Source: Taxillus chinensis
Lineage: Eukaryota > Streptophyta > Magnoliopsida > Santalales > Loranthaceae
Assembly (NCBI GenBank): GCA_023512835.1
Contig: CM042088.1
Location: 16,730,986 to 16,794,985 of the forward strand
DNA: 64,000 bases
Direction: 5' to 3'
The position numbers were made by a program, and so were the translations under genes. Below, in pieces: positions 22,779 through 33,678 of the stretch. Below the pieces are notes generated by a model. That model was not told where the DNA came from. It did no database searches and worked only from the letters and a program-made list of their open reading frames with translations. The first letter of the stretch is position 1; each line of letters opens with the position of its first letter.

Positions 22779-23892
22779 TTGGCTACTTCTCACCGGCAGT
22801 CTAACACCATTTCTCGGTTAGTTGTCGATGGGACTGTTGTGTCTAGCCCGGTCAAGATTCGGGATCATGTTGTGTACTTCTTTGAGTCTCTTTATTGCGA
22901 GGAAGATTTTACTCGTCCTTTCTTGGATGGGATCCCGTTTTCTGTTCTCTCTGTTGAGGATAGTTTGTCCTTGGATTGTCCTTTCTCCTTGGAGGAGGTG
23001 GGGTCTATGGTTCATGGTTTTGTAGGGGATAAGGCCCCCAACCCCAGCCTGGATGGGTTTCCTATAGCCTTCTTTCAGCGGGGCTGGAGTTTTTTGTAGG
23101 ATGATGTCATGACCGTTTGCCAGGAATTCTTCTCGCATGGTTGTTTTGCTCGAAGCCTTAACACTACTTTTATTGCCCTCATCCCCAAGAAGCTCGGAGA
23201 AGAGGAGGCAAAGGATTTTCATCCTATTAGCTTGGTTGGTATTATGTATAAAATTCCTACAAAGGTCTTGGCTGTCCGTTTAAAAGGTGTTAAGGAAAAT
23301 TATTTCTCCTTCGCAGAGTGCTTTTGTTCATGGGCGGCAGATTTTGGACTCGGTCCTTATGGCCAACGAATGCATTGATTCCCGACTTCATACTTCCACC
23401 CTCGAGATTTTGTGTAAGCTCGATATCGAAAAGGCTTATGATCATGTTAATTGGGGCTTTTTATTGTATTTTCTTAAGCGGTATAGGTTTTCCCATACCT
23501 GATGGCGATGGATTGCTTTTTATGTGTCGATGGCTCGCTTCTTGATGTTGGTGAATGGCTGCCCAGGTGGTTTCTTCTCTAGTTTTTGCGGGCTCCGGCA
23601 AGGGGACCCTCTTTCTCCCTTGTTTGTTATCATGATGTAGCCTTTTAGCCACTTACTTGATTGGGCTCTATCTTGTGGCCTATTCTTAGGTTTCTCGGTT
23701 GGCACTGTGGAGCATGATCCCACGGTTATCTCTCACTTGCTCTTTGCGGACCACACTCTTATTTTTTGTGAGGCCGATCCTTTGCAATTGTTCCACTTAT
23801 GGGCTGTTTTGATGTGATTTCAGGCTGCGTCTGGATTGCGGATTAATTTGGGTAAATCTGTCTTGGTCCCGGTGGGAGAGGTCCCTAGGACG
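22779..23892 (+). pseudogene. LINE reverse transcriptase domain
   Basis: Fragments in three frames give the non-LTR RT motifs in order: FIALIPKKLGEEEAKDFHPI, IYSQ-like [46 protein letters not shown] and LLFADHTLIF. The last should be FADD, so the catalytic box is lost. Frameshifts lie near 23290 and 23460, and several stops occur. It ends at VPVGEVP, where gypsy sequence begins; the LINE resumes near 27439 after a loss of roughly 20 bp. Confidence 0.85.
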
Positions 23893-26250
23893 ACGGAGTT
23901 CGTGGTGTACCTTGATGACATTATTGTCTACATCAAAACCTTAAAGGCACACAAGACACACCTATAGCAGGTTTTCCAAATCTTAAGGGAGAACCAACTT
24001 TTTGTGAAGAAAGAAAAATGTAACTTTGCAAAAAAGGTGCCCTTCTTGAGTCACATCATTGGCGGCGGTAAATTAAATATGGATAACAAGAAAGTGTTAG
24101 CCATCATGAAATAGGAGACGCCCAAGAAAGTCCCTGAGATGCGTTTCTTCCTTGGCTTGGTTAAGTACTATAGAAGATTCATCCGCAGTTATTCCCACGT
24201 TGCCGCACCCTTGATGGAACTATTGAAGAAAAACAAGACTTGGGTGTGAGATAATGCTCGCCGTGAGGCATTTGAGAAGTTGAAGCAAACGGTGACAAAT
24301 GGACCGGTGATGGCACTACGGGACCATGCGAAACCTTATGAAGTTCACATCGATGCTTCAGACTTTGCCATCGATGGAGTTCTCATGCAGGAGGGGCATC
24401 CTATAGCATACGAAAGCCGGAAGCTCAATGACACCGAACCGAGGTACGCGGTGCATGAAAATTAGATGGCGGCAGTTATGCATTGCCTTCAGGTGTGGAG
24501 GCATTACTTGTTAGGGTCCAAGTTCATGGGGAAGACGGACAACATTACTACGAGTTATTTCCTAACTCAAAGGAACTTAACTCCAAAGCAAGCATGGTGG
24601 CAAAGACTCCTAGCGGAATTCGACTTTGTGCTCAAGTACAAACCAGGCACAAATAATGTGATGGCTAATGCACTAAATCGGAAGGCTAAACTTGCAGCCA
24701 TTAGCCAACCACAATTTCCCCTGGTGGACAAACTGAAGGAAGGAATGGAGCACGACCCATTAGCCAAGTCCTTGGTAGAATGCGTCAAAGCTGAAAAGAC
24801 GTGGCAATTTTGACTAAGGAATAACTTGCTTCATACTCGAGGGGAACGGGTATACATTCCTAAATGGGGAAGTTTGAGGAGAGACATCCTCAAAGAATGT
24901 CACGACTCTCGGTGGGCTGGCCATCCCGGAGTCGATCGTACCTTGACGTTGGTGGAAAGGAGCTACTGTTGGCCTCAATTTTACGAGGACATCCAAGTGT
25001 ACGTGCAGACTTATCTTGTGTACCAATAAAACAAGATAGAGAATCGACGGCGAGACTATTAGAACCTCTGCCTACCCCAGAAAGACCTTAGAAGAGCGTC
25101 TCCATGGACTTCATTGTTTGTCTCCCAAGATCCAAAGGATGTGGCACGATCACTGTGGTGGTCGACCGATTCTCTAAGTATGGAGTTTTCATTCCAACTC
25201 CGAAGAATTGCACAGCAGATGACACAACCCGACTGTTTTTTAAGTACGTAGTGAAGTACTGGGACATTCCAAAGACAATCGTGAGCGATCGGGACTCACG
25301 ATTTACTGGGCAGTTTTGGACCGAGCTGTTCCGGATAATGGGTTCGGACTTAAACTTTTCAACAAGTTTCCACCAACAAACAGACGGCCAAACTGAACGT
25401 GTCAATGGCTTATTGGAGCTATATCTGAGGCACTACGTGAGTGTCAATCAAAGAGATTGAGCCAAGTTGCTGGACATAGCCCAATTCTCATATAACTTGC
25501 AGAAGAGCGAGTCCACGAACGAGAGCCCGTTCGAACTCGTAACTGGGCAACAACCATTGACACCCACTTCCATCACTCAGGGATACACTGGAAAGAGCCC
25601 CGCGGCGTTCAAGTTTGCAAAAGAATGACATGAACAAAAGGATTTGGCCGGGGCATACTTGCATAAAGCGGCGAAGAAGATGAAGAAGTGGGCGGATCAA
25701 CAAAGGAGACCCTTAGAATTTCAGGAAGGAGACATGGTGATGCTCAAATTCCTTCCGCGTCAAACCAAAGCACTTAAGACAATTGCATAAGGGTTTGGTG
25801 CACCCATACAAGGTACTTAAGAGAGTTGAGAAGGTCTCATACAAACTGGACCTCCTGACTAGCTTACAAAGGCATCCAGTGTTCTACGTTAGTTTGCTCA
25901 AGCCTTACCATGAAAACTTGAAAGATACAAGCGGACAGCGAGCGGTGCGGACACCAACAACATCAACAGGCAAGACCTACGACAAAGAGATAGAGAAAAT
26001 CCACTCTCGTAGAGTCGTGCCAAGAAGGGGCGTAAATCCAAACCGAGTGGAGTACTACATCCAATGAAAAAACAAGCCGATTAAAGAGGCAAGCTGGGAG
26101 AAAGAAGAGGATCTGGGGCATTTCTCCAAGGAGATTGAAGAGTACCGTGCAAAAACCGAACGCTACATCCAGCAGTTCGATGGATTCGATGAAGCCGAAG
26201 ATGCAACGAGGACGCTACAAAATCAAGTGGGGGAGAATGCCATGGACCAA
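23893..26250 (+). pseudogene. Gypsy fragment G: RT end, RNase H, integrase, chromodomain
   Basis: It begins inside RT at TEFVVVYLDDIIVY, so gag, protease and the RT start are missing. RNase H shows HIDASDFAIDGVLMQ and YAVHEN. Integrase has HPGVDRTLTLVERSYCWPQ, MDFIVCLPRSKG, VVDRFSKYGVF, SDRDSRFTGQFW and HQQTDGQTERVN, so the D-D-E residues are present. A chromodomain-like EASWEKEEDL follows near 26090. About ten stops interrupt the frame. The chromodomain identifies a chromovirus; the tail resembles the Galadriel type, which is inference. Confidence 0.85.
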
Positions 26251-26600
26251 GACTTATCCTAGCATACTTAGGCTATTTTGGGGTATTTTTCCTTTGTAAA
26301 ATATTGTACTTTAGTTTTGTAGAGATTTATTTACTCTAGCTAAAATAATGTATCCTGGTGTCACTGCCAAAAAAGTATTAACATCTATATGTAGGGGAAT
26401 GATGTTGTAAAGCTTTTAAGTAGCTTTCAAGCAATCAATACAATCATTTGTTGCCTTCGTTTAATCTTTCTTCCGCTAAGCGCTTCCCTACAAAATTGCT
26501 TTACAACTGATCGATGGATTCCGATCCAAATGCGACGAATTAGGCTGACCTAGCGTTCTTTCGTACAGGTGGGAACTAGGTGTTGCACGGGTTAAGCTTC
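26240..26600 (+). repeat. Probable 3' LTR remnant of fragment G
   Basis: The purine tract AAGTGGGGGAGAA is followed by TGCCATGGACCAAG at about 26240, a plausible LTR start. The sequence then looks like a U3/R region (AATAATGTATCC, AATCAATACAATC) and could end at CCCTACA near 26492. The junction with fragment F lies between 26492 and 26600. No second copy is present to fix the ends. Confidence 0.5.
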
Positions 26601-27438
26601 TATAAAGGCTGATCCCATGACACTTGGTGCCTTCTCCATGGGTTCTCGATCCGCTCATTAACCATGTCAAGCCGAGCATGCGTTCCCTTTCCAACCTCAT
26701 CACCCTCGGTTGTGTCACCAAGGAGCTCATTCACTACTGTAATCGCCAAGGAGCTCCCACTGTGATTGCTAGAGAACTCATTCACCATCCCTCCCTTGGT
26801 CGATGTAACGTCCGTAGGGTTTTATTTGAGCTCTATCAGTTTGCAGCATGGCCTCCAACGTGAAGAAATATTTGTTGGTAGCCAAGGTAGAGAATTGTTT
26901 GTTGGTGGCTTCGAATCACTCGTCAATGATGGCCTTGATGGAGCTAATTTCTGCCTCCACTTTTTCTTCCAAGATTTTGACCTTTTTCGTAGCCATCAAT
27001 CCAAAGATCATGCTCTGATACCAATTTGATAGGAACTCGAGCAAGAGAGTAATTTTATTGGAAGATAAAATATGAAACAAAACAAAATAATTGGTCTGCA
27101 ATTCAAGAGGCAGCTATCTCTCCCAGTACAATAACCTTCTAATAGGATTTTTTTCCAAAATCAATCATATCCTCACTCACACCTTGATACCCTTTTTATA
27201 TCCAAGTCCCCATAATTTCAAATTCACACACAATAAATAAATATCCCCCTAAATTCAAACACAATATATGACCCAAATAGAAACTCCCAAATTCAACCAC
27301 AATAAATGATCCAAATAGAAACTCCCAAATTCAAACACAATAAATAACCCAAATAAAAACTCCCAAATTCAAATACAATAAATAACCCAAATAAAAACTC
27401 CCAAATTCAAATTCAAACAATAAAAAGAGAACCCAACA
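26600..27438 (-). mobile_element. Gypsy fragment F: LTR and gag start, E family
   Basis: On the minus strand the LTR runs from 27438 (TGTTGGGTTCTC) to 27027 (CTATCA end), 412 bp, with the repeated GTTTGAATTTG units of element E's LTR. The primer-binding site TTGGTATCAGAGC is at 27012-27024 and is a perfect initiator tRNA-Met match, unlike the degraded one in E. The gag start (MATKKVKILEEKVEAEISSI) and the KGTHARLDMV stretch align with E's gag to about 26600, where the fragment ends. It abuts fragment G and the LINE. Confidence 0.8.
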
Positions 27439-28809
27439 AATTCTTGGCTGCAAGCTCTCCACTTTGCCTTTGACTTATTTGGGTCTTCTGTTGGGAGCTC
27501 GATCCAAGTCCTCTGCTATTTGGGCCCCAGTGATTGCTTCTTTGGAGCATCATTTGGCTGGTTAGAAGCGGTTATATCTTTCTACTGGCGGCAGACTTGC
27601 TTTGCTTTAAAGTACTGTGTCCAGCCTGCCCACGTATTTCTTGTCCCTCTTTCTTATCCCTGTTGCCATTGCTTCTCGCATCGAGCGGATTTAGCAACAG
27701 TTTCTTTGGGGTTTCACACAGGTGGCGTATAAGTTTCCTTTGATGAGTTGGGCTTCCATTTGCCATCCTCTCTCTTGTGGTGGGCTGGCTATTCATCATA
27801 TTCAGACCTTCAATGAGGCCCTTCTTGGGAAATGGTTATAGAGGTTTGACGTGGAGCGTGCCTCTCTTTAGTGGAAGGTCATTGTGACCAAATATGGGGC
27901 CTTGGGGGGTGGTTGGACCTCTAATGCCCCTCGTGGTCCTCATGGCATGGGTCTTTGGAGGTTTATTCAGTTTGGTTGGCGGTCCTTTACTTCTTTTGTG
28001 GCTTTTGAGGTGGGTAATGGCTCTTCTATCCGCTTTTGGGAGGATGCCTGGAAGTGCCCTTGAAATTGACTTATCCTAAGTTGTTCCGCCTTGCCACTGC
28101 TCATGAGGGCTTTGTGGCCGATTTCTACTCAGATCATGGTTCGGGGGTGCAGTGAGAGGTAACCTTTTCTCGGCTCGCACAGGACTGGAGTTGGAGGCTT
28201 TTGCTTCTTTTTTTGAGGTGTTGTATTCTGTTCCCTTGCGCCGCAATTGTCCAAACCGTTTATGTTGGCATCATGCTAGGGCTTAGGACTTTCATGTGCA
28301 GTCTTTTTATGCAGCTCAGTTGCTTGCTTTTTCGGGGAGCTTCCCTTGAAAGAGTGTGTGAAAGGCTCTAATTTCTACGAGGTTGGTTTTCTTTGCTTAG
28401 ACGATGGTTTTGGGGCAGATTCTAACTGCAAATAATCTGTGTAGGCATGGGATGTTAATTCCTAGTTGGTGTTACATGTGTAAGGCGGCTAGGGAGTTAG
28501 TAAACCACCTTCTCCTTCATTGCCCTGTTGCTCGTTTTCTTTGGGACTTCGTCCTAAGGCAATTTGGTTTGTCTTGGCTGATGCCTCACAGTGTTCATAG
28601 GCTTTTCTCCTCTTAGCGGGGGCAAATGGGCAAGCGGTCTACGGTCTGAAGCGCTATTCCACACTGCAGGTGTCTCTGGCGGGAGCAGAATGCTCGCCTT
28701 TTTTAGGGTTGTGAATGCCACTTGGATGAGCATAAACTTTATTTTTCCCGGTGCCTTTGGAATTGTTTGGCAGAATCCGAGCATTTTCATCTCTCTTGTC
28801 TTTTTGATG
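27439..28809 (+). pseudogene. C-terminal part of the LINE ORF2
   Basis: It reads LGCKLSTLPLTYLGL at the start, the usual continuation after the RT domain, and later WGFTQVAYKFPLMSW and GNGSSIRFWEDAW. The zinc-binding domain near 28390-28560 is MVLGQILTANNLCRHGM, SWCYMCKAAREL and NHLLLHCPVARFLW, with its Cys/His residues present. Many stops and two or more frameshifts occur. It stops where the hAT-like element is inserted. Confidence 0.85.
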
Positions 28810-29798
28810 CAAGGTTCAAAAATACAGAAGGCGGTACGGTACGGATTTGAAGCTGTACAGCGAGGCGGGCGCCTCAATCATCGACGATAATTTTGTTTAA
28901 ATATATACAAAATATATAAAACTAAATGACCAAACTTAGTTTTAAAATAATAAAACCATACAAATAAAGTCTCACACGTTAAAATCCAAATTTAAGTTTA
29001 GTCATACATCAAATCCATTTCATTTTCATATTTTCATGCAGAATTTCTTTTTTGATTATTTGTCATATCTACATAATTGAAATTTAAAATTAAATCAAAT
29101 TATTTAACTAAATTTATATAAAATTTTAAAAACATAATTTATCTAAAATTTTAAAAACAGAATTTAAACAGAATTTATATAAAATTTTAAAAATAGAGTT
29201 TAAACAGAATTTATATAAATTTATAAAAATAGAATATATAACTTAATTTATATAAAACTTTAAAAAGATTAATTTATATAATTTGCTTTAAACAAAATTA
29301 AAAAGCTTACCTCAAATCGACGCTGGAGCAGAGCCAAGGATGACGATGCTCGAGCAGGAGCTGCCGATGACGACGTTGTAGTAGGAGCCGGCGACGACGC
29401 TGTAGTAGGAGCCGACGACGACGCTGTACCAGGAGCTGAGGACGACGATAAAGCAGGAGCCGACGCTAACACGCTGGACGACGACGCTGGAGCCAGCGAC
29501 GACGCTGGATCGACGACACAGGACAGGGCGACGCTGGATCGACTTTGACTCGCGAGGTGAGGCGATGCAATACGGATGGCTTAAAATTAGGTTAGGCTTT
29601 TAGAATTTTTTTTTTTAAACGTGTCTGCTTGCGTCGTCGCGGGCACCTCACCACTGGTACGGGATGAGGCGCCAAAACGACCCGCCTCAGACCGCCTCAC
29701 CCGTACGAGGCGGTCGGCGGCTGGTGCGAGTTTTGGTCTGCTGCCTCAACGCGGCTTGGCGCTGAGGCAGGCGAGTCAGCCCGTATTTTCGAACCATG
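28810..29798. mobile_element. Non-autonomous hAT-like DNA transposon
   Basis: The 989-bp element has imperfect terminal inverted repeats, CAAGGTTCAAAAATAC and, as reverse complement of the right end, CATGGTTCGAAAATAC. It is flanked by a perfect 8-bp duplication TTTTGATG (28802-28809 and 29799-29806). The CA.GG start and the 8-bp duplication fit the hAT superfamily. The left side is AT-rich with repeated 'AATTTATATAAAATTTTAAAAA' type units (29090-29280); the right side holds GAC-rich repeats (29320-29540) and many GAGGCG/CGCCTC motifs. There is no transposase ORF, so it depends on another element. Confidence 0.8.
29320..29545. repeat. Imperfect GACGACGCTG-rich minisatellite
   Basis: Units related to GACGACGCTGTAGTAGGAGC recur about seven times with substitutions and length changes. 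They lie inside the hAT-like element. A chance ORF of alternating Ala/Ser/Thr on the minus strand comes from this repeat and is not a gene. Confidence 0.65.
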
Positions 29799-29806
29799 TT
29801 TTGATG

Positions 29807-29932
29807 TTATCTCTGTTTGTTCTTTTTGAGCTGGATTTATTTTTTCCCGTGCACTTTTTGTATTCTTTTTCTTGTGCACTTTTTTGTATACTTGTCTTTT
29901 TAATAAAATTCATTTACTTATAAAAAAATTAA
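29807..29932 (+). other. LINE 3' UTR and poly-A tail
   Basis: After the hAT-like element, LINE sequence resumes with the T-rich 3' UTR (TTTTTCCCGTGCACTTTTTG..., AATAAAATTCATTTAC) and ends in a short A run. It is followed directly by the second copy of the LINE target duplication. T-rich 3' UTRs with GTGCAC boxes are common in plant LINEs. Confidence 0.75.
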
Positions 29933-29944
29933 TAAGTAAAATAT

Positions 29945-30330
29945 CTTACATGACATCAAACAAGGTAGATTTTAACATTGCAATTGATTTCAACTATCAA
30001 GCATCCAACAAGGTTATAATGTGATAATAAATTAGTGTTGCACATTAGAGATAATTCAATTTGAGAAATTAAAGTTAATTTTCATTTTGTTTAGGGTTGT
30101 AATGTGATAATCAATTTGTGTTACACATAAGAGATAATCCTATTTGACACATTCAAGTAATTTTTCATTTTGCTTAAGAAGCTTTTGCTCAATGATGTTC
30201 TTCAATTTGAATATATTCATACTAGTGATTAATTTGCAGATATTCTCAACTTCTACTAGAAAGCTAATTGATTTTATGGACATAATAAACATCTATGCTT
30301 AAGCTTAAGCTTGAGGGAGCAAGTTAAAAT
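29945..30330 (+). pseudogene. Decayed copia 3' end
   Basis: A translation near 30190-30260 reads DVLQFEYIHTSD, stop, FADILN, close to the copia RNase H tail 'VQ..YVHT.DQ.ADIFTK'. It is followed by GAGGGAGCAAGTTAAAATAG, which resembles the purine tract and LTR start of a copia element. Just upstream, about 78 bp occur as a diverged tandem pair (about 30015-30092 and 30096-30172). Only traces of the element remain. Confidence 0.5.
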
Positions 30331-31739
30331 AGTAATTGTATTGAAGCATAGACTAGGCAGGTGACTAACCATGTTGGAGCTAATTGTAATTGTATTGAAC
30401 CATGTTGGAGCTAATTATAATTGTATTGAACCATGTTGAAGGAGTCACCTGCTGACGAATAAAGACTAGGCACGTGACTAAACATGCTGGAGCTAGTTGT
30501 CTGCTGCTTGATAATGAATGGGCAGGTAACAGCATGTTGGAATAGTCAACTCCTTCTGAGCAGTGAGTAGGCAAGCAACTGCCCATGTAGTTGCCCGCTA
30601 CAGTAAAGTGGTTTTGAATGGGCTAAGCTCATGACTTCATGCACTAAGATTGTTCGAGTTAATAAGTTATGTACCTCTTGAGAGTTAACACATTTTCTTC
30701 CTTTTTCCTACTGTAATTTTCTCTCTTTCCCCACATTTTTGGTTGCCAAAAGTGCGCCTAGGACCCTGGCCTAAGGCCCAGCGAGGCATAGCTACTGCGT
30801 CTTGATATAGGAAGCCCCATCCCAAGAAAACAGGTGCACGCATTTTGTGCTATTCTTATGCAGCTATGCTTAAGCTAGTATCTATATTTATCATAATGTT
30901 ACTGATCCAGTATCACTAAATGACACTGATGAGAGTAATAAATGACAACTTGGTACGAGCATTGATGATATGGCAAAAATGAGATGTTTTTGAGGATAAG
31001 GATTTGACATAGGAAAATGTTAATAGTGTTTCACGAGCTTTGGATCCTAACTGCACAGCCCATTCAACATTATGAAATCGAACTAAGGCCATAAAAGCTC
31101 AAGGCCTTTTGATTCAATACTTTTGGGGTTCAGTTCAAGGCCTTCAAGCCACTTGTAGTTTGGCTAAGACAAAAATGATGAATATTGAATAGACAAATAC
31201 TCAATCAACTAAAATCCCTAACACTACTAATTTCCAAGATAAAATGCTATTGGTGCACTTAGTTTAAGTGAGACGATGAGTGACAAGGGATTTTTTTCTG
31301 CAAAAATTTCTTTTTTACTTTGAAACCTTAGTTGGTCCATATTCTCCAATGAATTTTGATACTGTTGTGCTAACCTTGCCATTATTTCTCAATCGCAAGT
31401 GATCACAACTGACATCTATGGCTTGATGCATTAAAATCTGTACATTTTAACAAATTCGATGAGGTTGAAACAAGTAACAGCTCTCATCTTTCCCTTATGG
31501 GGGAAGGTGATATCTGTTTTTATTCAAGGAAAAATGCTACTAATAACCCAAGAAAGGCAAAACTCTATGAAAGTATAGATTACTCAACGGCATAAAATGA
31601 ATGGATGAATTTGAAAATATATTTTTCGTCTGTTATACTAAATAATTACTTGTATATATCAAAATGATAACTCAAAGCAGCCAAACTCACCTACCTAATA
31701 ATCATGCAATTCACAAAGATGGCTGGGAGCATTCAACAT
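30331..31739. other. Intergenic stretch and 3' flank of the Abraxas-type gene
   Basis: 30355-30460 contains about 2.5 tandem copies of a 35-bp unit (ACCATGTTGGAGCTAATT...). A diverged relative of the unit continues to about 30560. This may be decayed LTR of the copia remnant upstream. 30740-30800 has GCGCCTAGGACCC and GGCCTAAGGCCC. The last few hundred bases before 31740 probably hold the gene's 3' UTR on the minus strand. No other gene is seen. Confidence 0.45.
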
Positions 31740-32976
31740 TTAATCCAAACCAGCAACTTTGTACCTTAGCTGACGATTATAATTTTCCTGTAAAAGGTAT
31801 AAACAGTAAAAAAATTCAACAAACTCAAACGTGAAAACCTCCTAACAATTATTACAATACAAGGGCATTGAAATGTGAAAATATCGAATTACTAATTCAA
31901 CTAAATATACAATGGCAAGAAAAGACCATTAGAACAAGAAAATACATTCGGAGCATCTATAAGACATTTTATGAAATGCCCAAAACAGCCAATAAAAATA
32001 ATGTAGCCCTAGCAATTTAGTCTAACCAGATCAACCTAAACAAGTCTGTTTCAATGAATAAAAAAGGGCTCACCTGCTCAATAACCTTAGCCGAACTTTT
32101 GTCCACAAGTTGAGCTAATCCTTCAAGCTTTGCCAGCATCTTCTTGTACAGGTCGTCCAAACCCGATGTATAGTTTGCGGCCTGTGGGCCCATCAATCGG
32201 CTCAAATTCCCAATCTCACACCCCACAGCGCACATATCCAGCTCCTGCTGGGCCTTGGCAATCCTCTTCAAATCATTCAAGCTCTCTTCATCCCTGTCCT
32301 CCACCATTGCAGAACTTGAATTCCCCAATTCACAGGGCAGTACTGGAAAAGAGGAATTAGGGCTAAATGAGCTATACTGACCGCGAAACTCGGGTCCAAT
32401 GTTGATGATACACACGGATTTGGGATCGAAATGGTCTGAGGAAGGATGATACTGGTACGCCTGGTACTCGTGGGTATGGATGATCTGATCGGAAACGGGC
32501 GTGGCGAGGAGTAAGAAGATGCAGGGCCTGAAGCTGGGCGAATCGGGAAGGCCACTTCCGGGAGGGAAAGAGGAGAGGGAGGAGGAGACGGAGCGCTCTC
32601 GCATGGAGGGGCGGAGAGGGGTGCGGCGGCGGGCGGAGAACCAGCCGCATAGGGAACTGCGGGGGGATTGGGCTGCGAGGATGCGACGGACGGCGGGAAT
32701 AGAGAAGCGGGCGGCGGCGGCGGTGGAAGAGGAGTCTAGGAACGAGGAAGTGGCAGTGGCGGAGAAGAATCCGGTAACGGTGGCGATTAGGGAGGAGGGT
32801 TCGCCGGAGTAGGAGGCGGAGTGGTCGTCATCGGGGAGGGCGGAGGGGAGAACGTGGTCCACGATGCCGAAGAGGAGGCCATCGACGTCACCCGCGGCGG
32901 AGGAGAAGCGCTGGATCATGGAGGCTAGAGTGGGACCGGGAATTGCGATCTTCTCCAATGGAAGGTCGTCGTCCAT
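31740..32976 (-). CDS. Abraxas/ABRO1 (FAM175)-type MPN-like scaffold protein, two exons
   Basis: Exon 1 is 32976-32074, the intron is 32073-31788 (GTGAGC donor, TTTTACAG acceptor) and exon 2 is 31787-31740, giving 316 residues. I start at MDDDLPLEKIAIPGPTLASM, because the longer frame to 33039 has no ATG. The N-terminal half is MPN-like: GDVDGLLFG, then ATVTGFF and LCGWFSARRRTPLRPSMRE. Middle motifs are FLLLATP and QIIHTHEYQAYQY, and the C-terminus (about 240-300) is a predicted coiled coil. Exon 2 adds only ENYNRQLRYKVAGLD. In animals this family scaffolds the BRCC36 deubiquitinase in BRISC and BRCA1-A complexes; a similar role in plants is inference. It is the one intact protein gene in the window. 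Confidence 0.75.
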
Positions 32977-33039
32977 GGCGGCGATGAGTTGTTGGGAAAG
33001 AGCGCGACTGTAGGAGCTGAGATTTGGGTCTTCTGCCAC

Positions 33040-33678
33040 ACGTCGATCTTCGCGTCGAGGATCATCCTACGAATTCACGTTTTATTTTATTTTATTTTAT
33101 TTTAAAAAACAAAAAACCTATCTTGATATTTTAGTTTCCTTAGTTTTCCTAAACTGGAACAAAGGTTGGCCAAGGAATAAACCGAAGCGTCAAGAAGAAA
33201 CTCCCTTCACCTGACACTTATAGCCAAGATGAGCAAAGGTACGAGGGTACTGTGGAGTATAAAGCGAAATTGAAAGGATGTCACGCAAAGGATCAAATAA
33301 ATAAAGAATTAAATGTAAGCTTAGAATTAAATGTAAGCTTTGCCGAAAAATTTTAATATCAGAACAGATCATTAACCCAAGGTTGAAATTATGGATATGT
33401 TTGATATTGTATTTGGTTTTTTGTTTTTAAAAGTTTGAATTTTTTTTTTGATAACTTGAATATAATTTTTCAGATTATTTTTGGTCAAAATGAAAACGTT
33501 TTGTAAAAAGTACATTTGAACACAGTAAAGGGCTAGGAGGGAGGGGAGGGGAGGGATAGTGAGAAGTCATCGGTAGGAAATAATAATAAAAGCAGTCACT
33601 AAATATTAAAAAAATAATTATTTTCTGTATTTGAAAATAGAAAATAATTTTTGAGTATAGTAACCAAATACGTCTTAA
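33040..33678. promoter_or_regulatory. 5' flank of the Abraxas-type gene
   Basis: This is the upstream side of the minus-strand gene. It includes a TTTTA microsatellite (about 33080-33104), an AT-rich stretch, and a GGGAGGGGAGGGGAGGG tract near 33538-33555. No confident TATA box was assigned. Confidence 0.35.

Larger units (their letters stand above)
22729..29944 (+). mobile_element. 5'-truncated LINE with inverted 5' end, interrupted three times
   Basis: The element is flanked by a 12-bp target duplication with one mismatch: TAAGTAGAATAT (22729-22740) and TAAGTAAAATAT (29933-29944). Plus-strand LINE reading starts near 22779. The 40 bp before it (22741-22780) read on the minus strand as KWLKEGDRNSKFF, the conserved block that normally lies just upstream, so the 5' end is inverted. 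Coding parts are 22779-23890 and 27439-28809. The 3' UTR resumes at 29807 and ends in AATAAAA and an A run at 29922-29928. Gypsy fragments G and F (23893-27438) and a hAT-like element (28810-29798) are inserted. Confidence 0.85.

Noticed and set aside
8592..27438. Endogenous pararetrovirus (caulimovirid).
   Set aside because: The RT genes have LTRs, integrase and chromodomains, and no movement protein is seen.
29269..29472. Ala/Ser/Thr-rich minus-strand ORF.
   Set aside because: It comes from the GAC-rich minisatellite in the hAT-like element.
28810..29798. Mutator-like classification of the DNA element.
   Set aside because: The flanking duplication is 8 bp, not 9, and the termini are short and start CA.GG.
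32017..32073. C-terminal extension VSPFLFIETDLF of the same gene.
   Set aside because: It reads into the intron after a good CAG|GTGAGC donor; a matching acceptor and short exon exist at 31787.
32977..33039. Longer N-terminus of the Abraxas-type protein (21 more residues).
   Set aside because: The frame starts at GTG, and a stop lies upstream with no ATG between. The Met at 32976 gives the conserved start MDDDLPLEKIAI.
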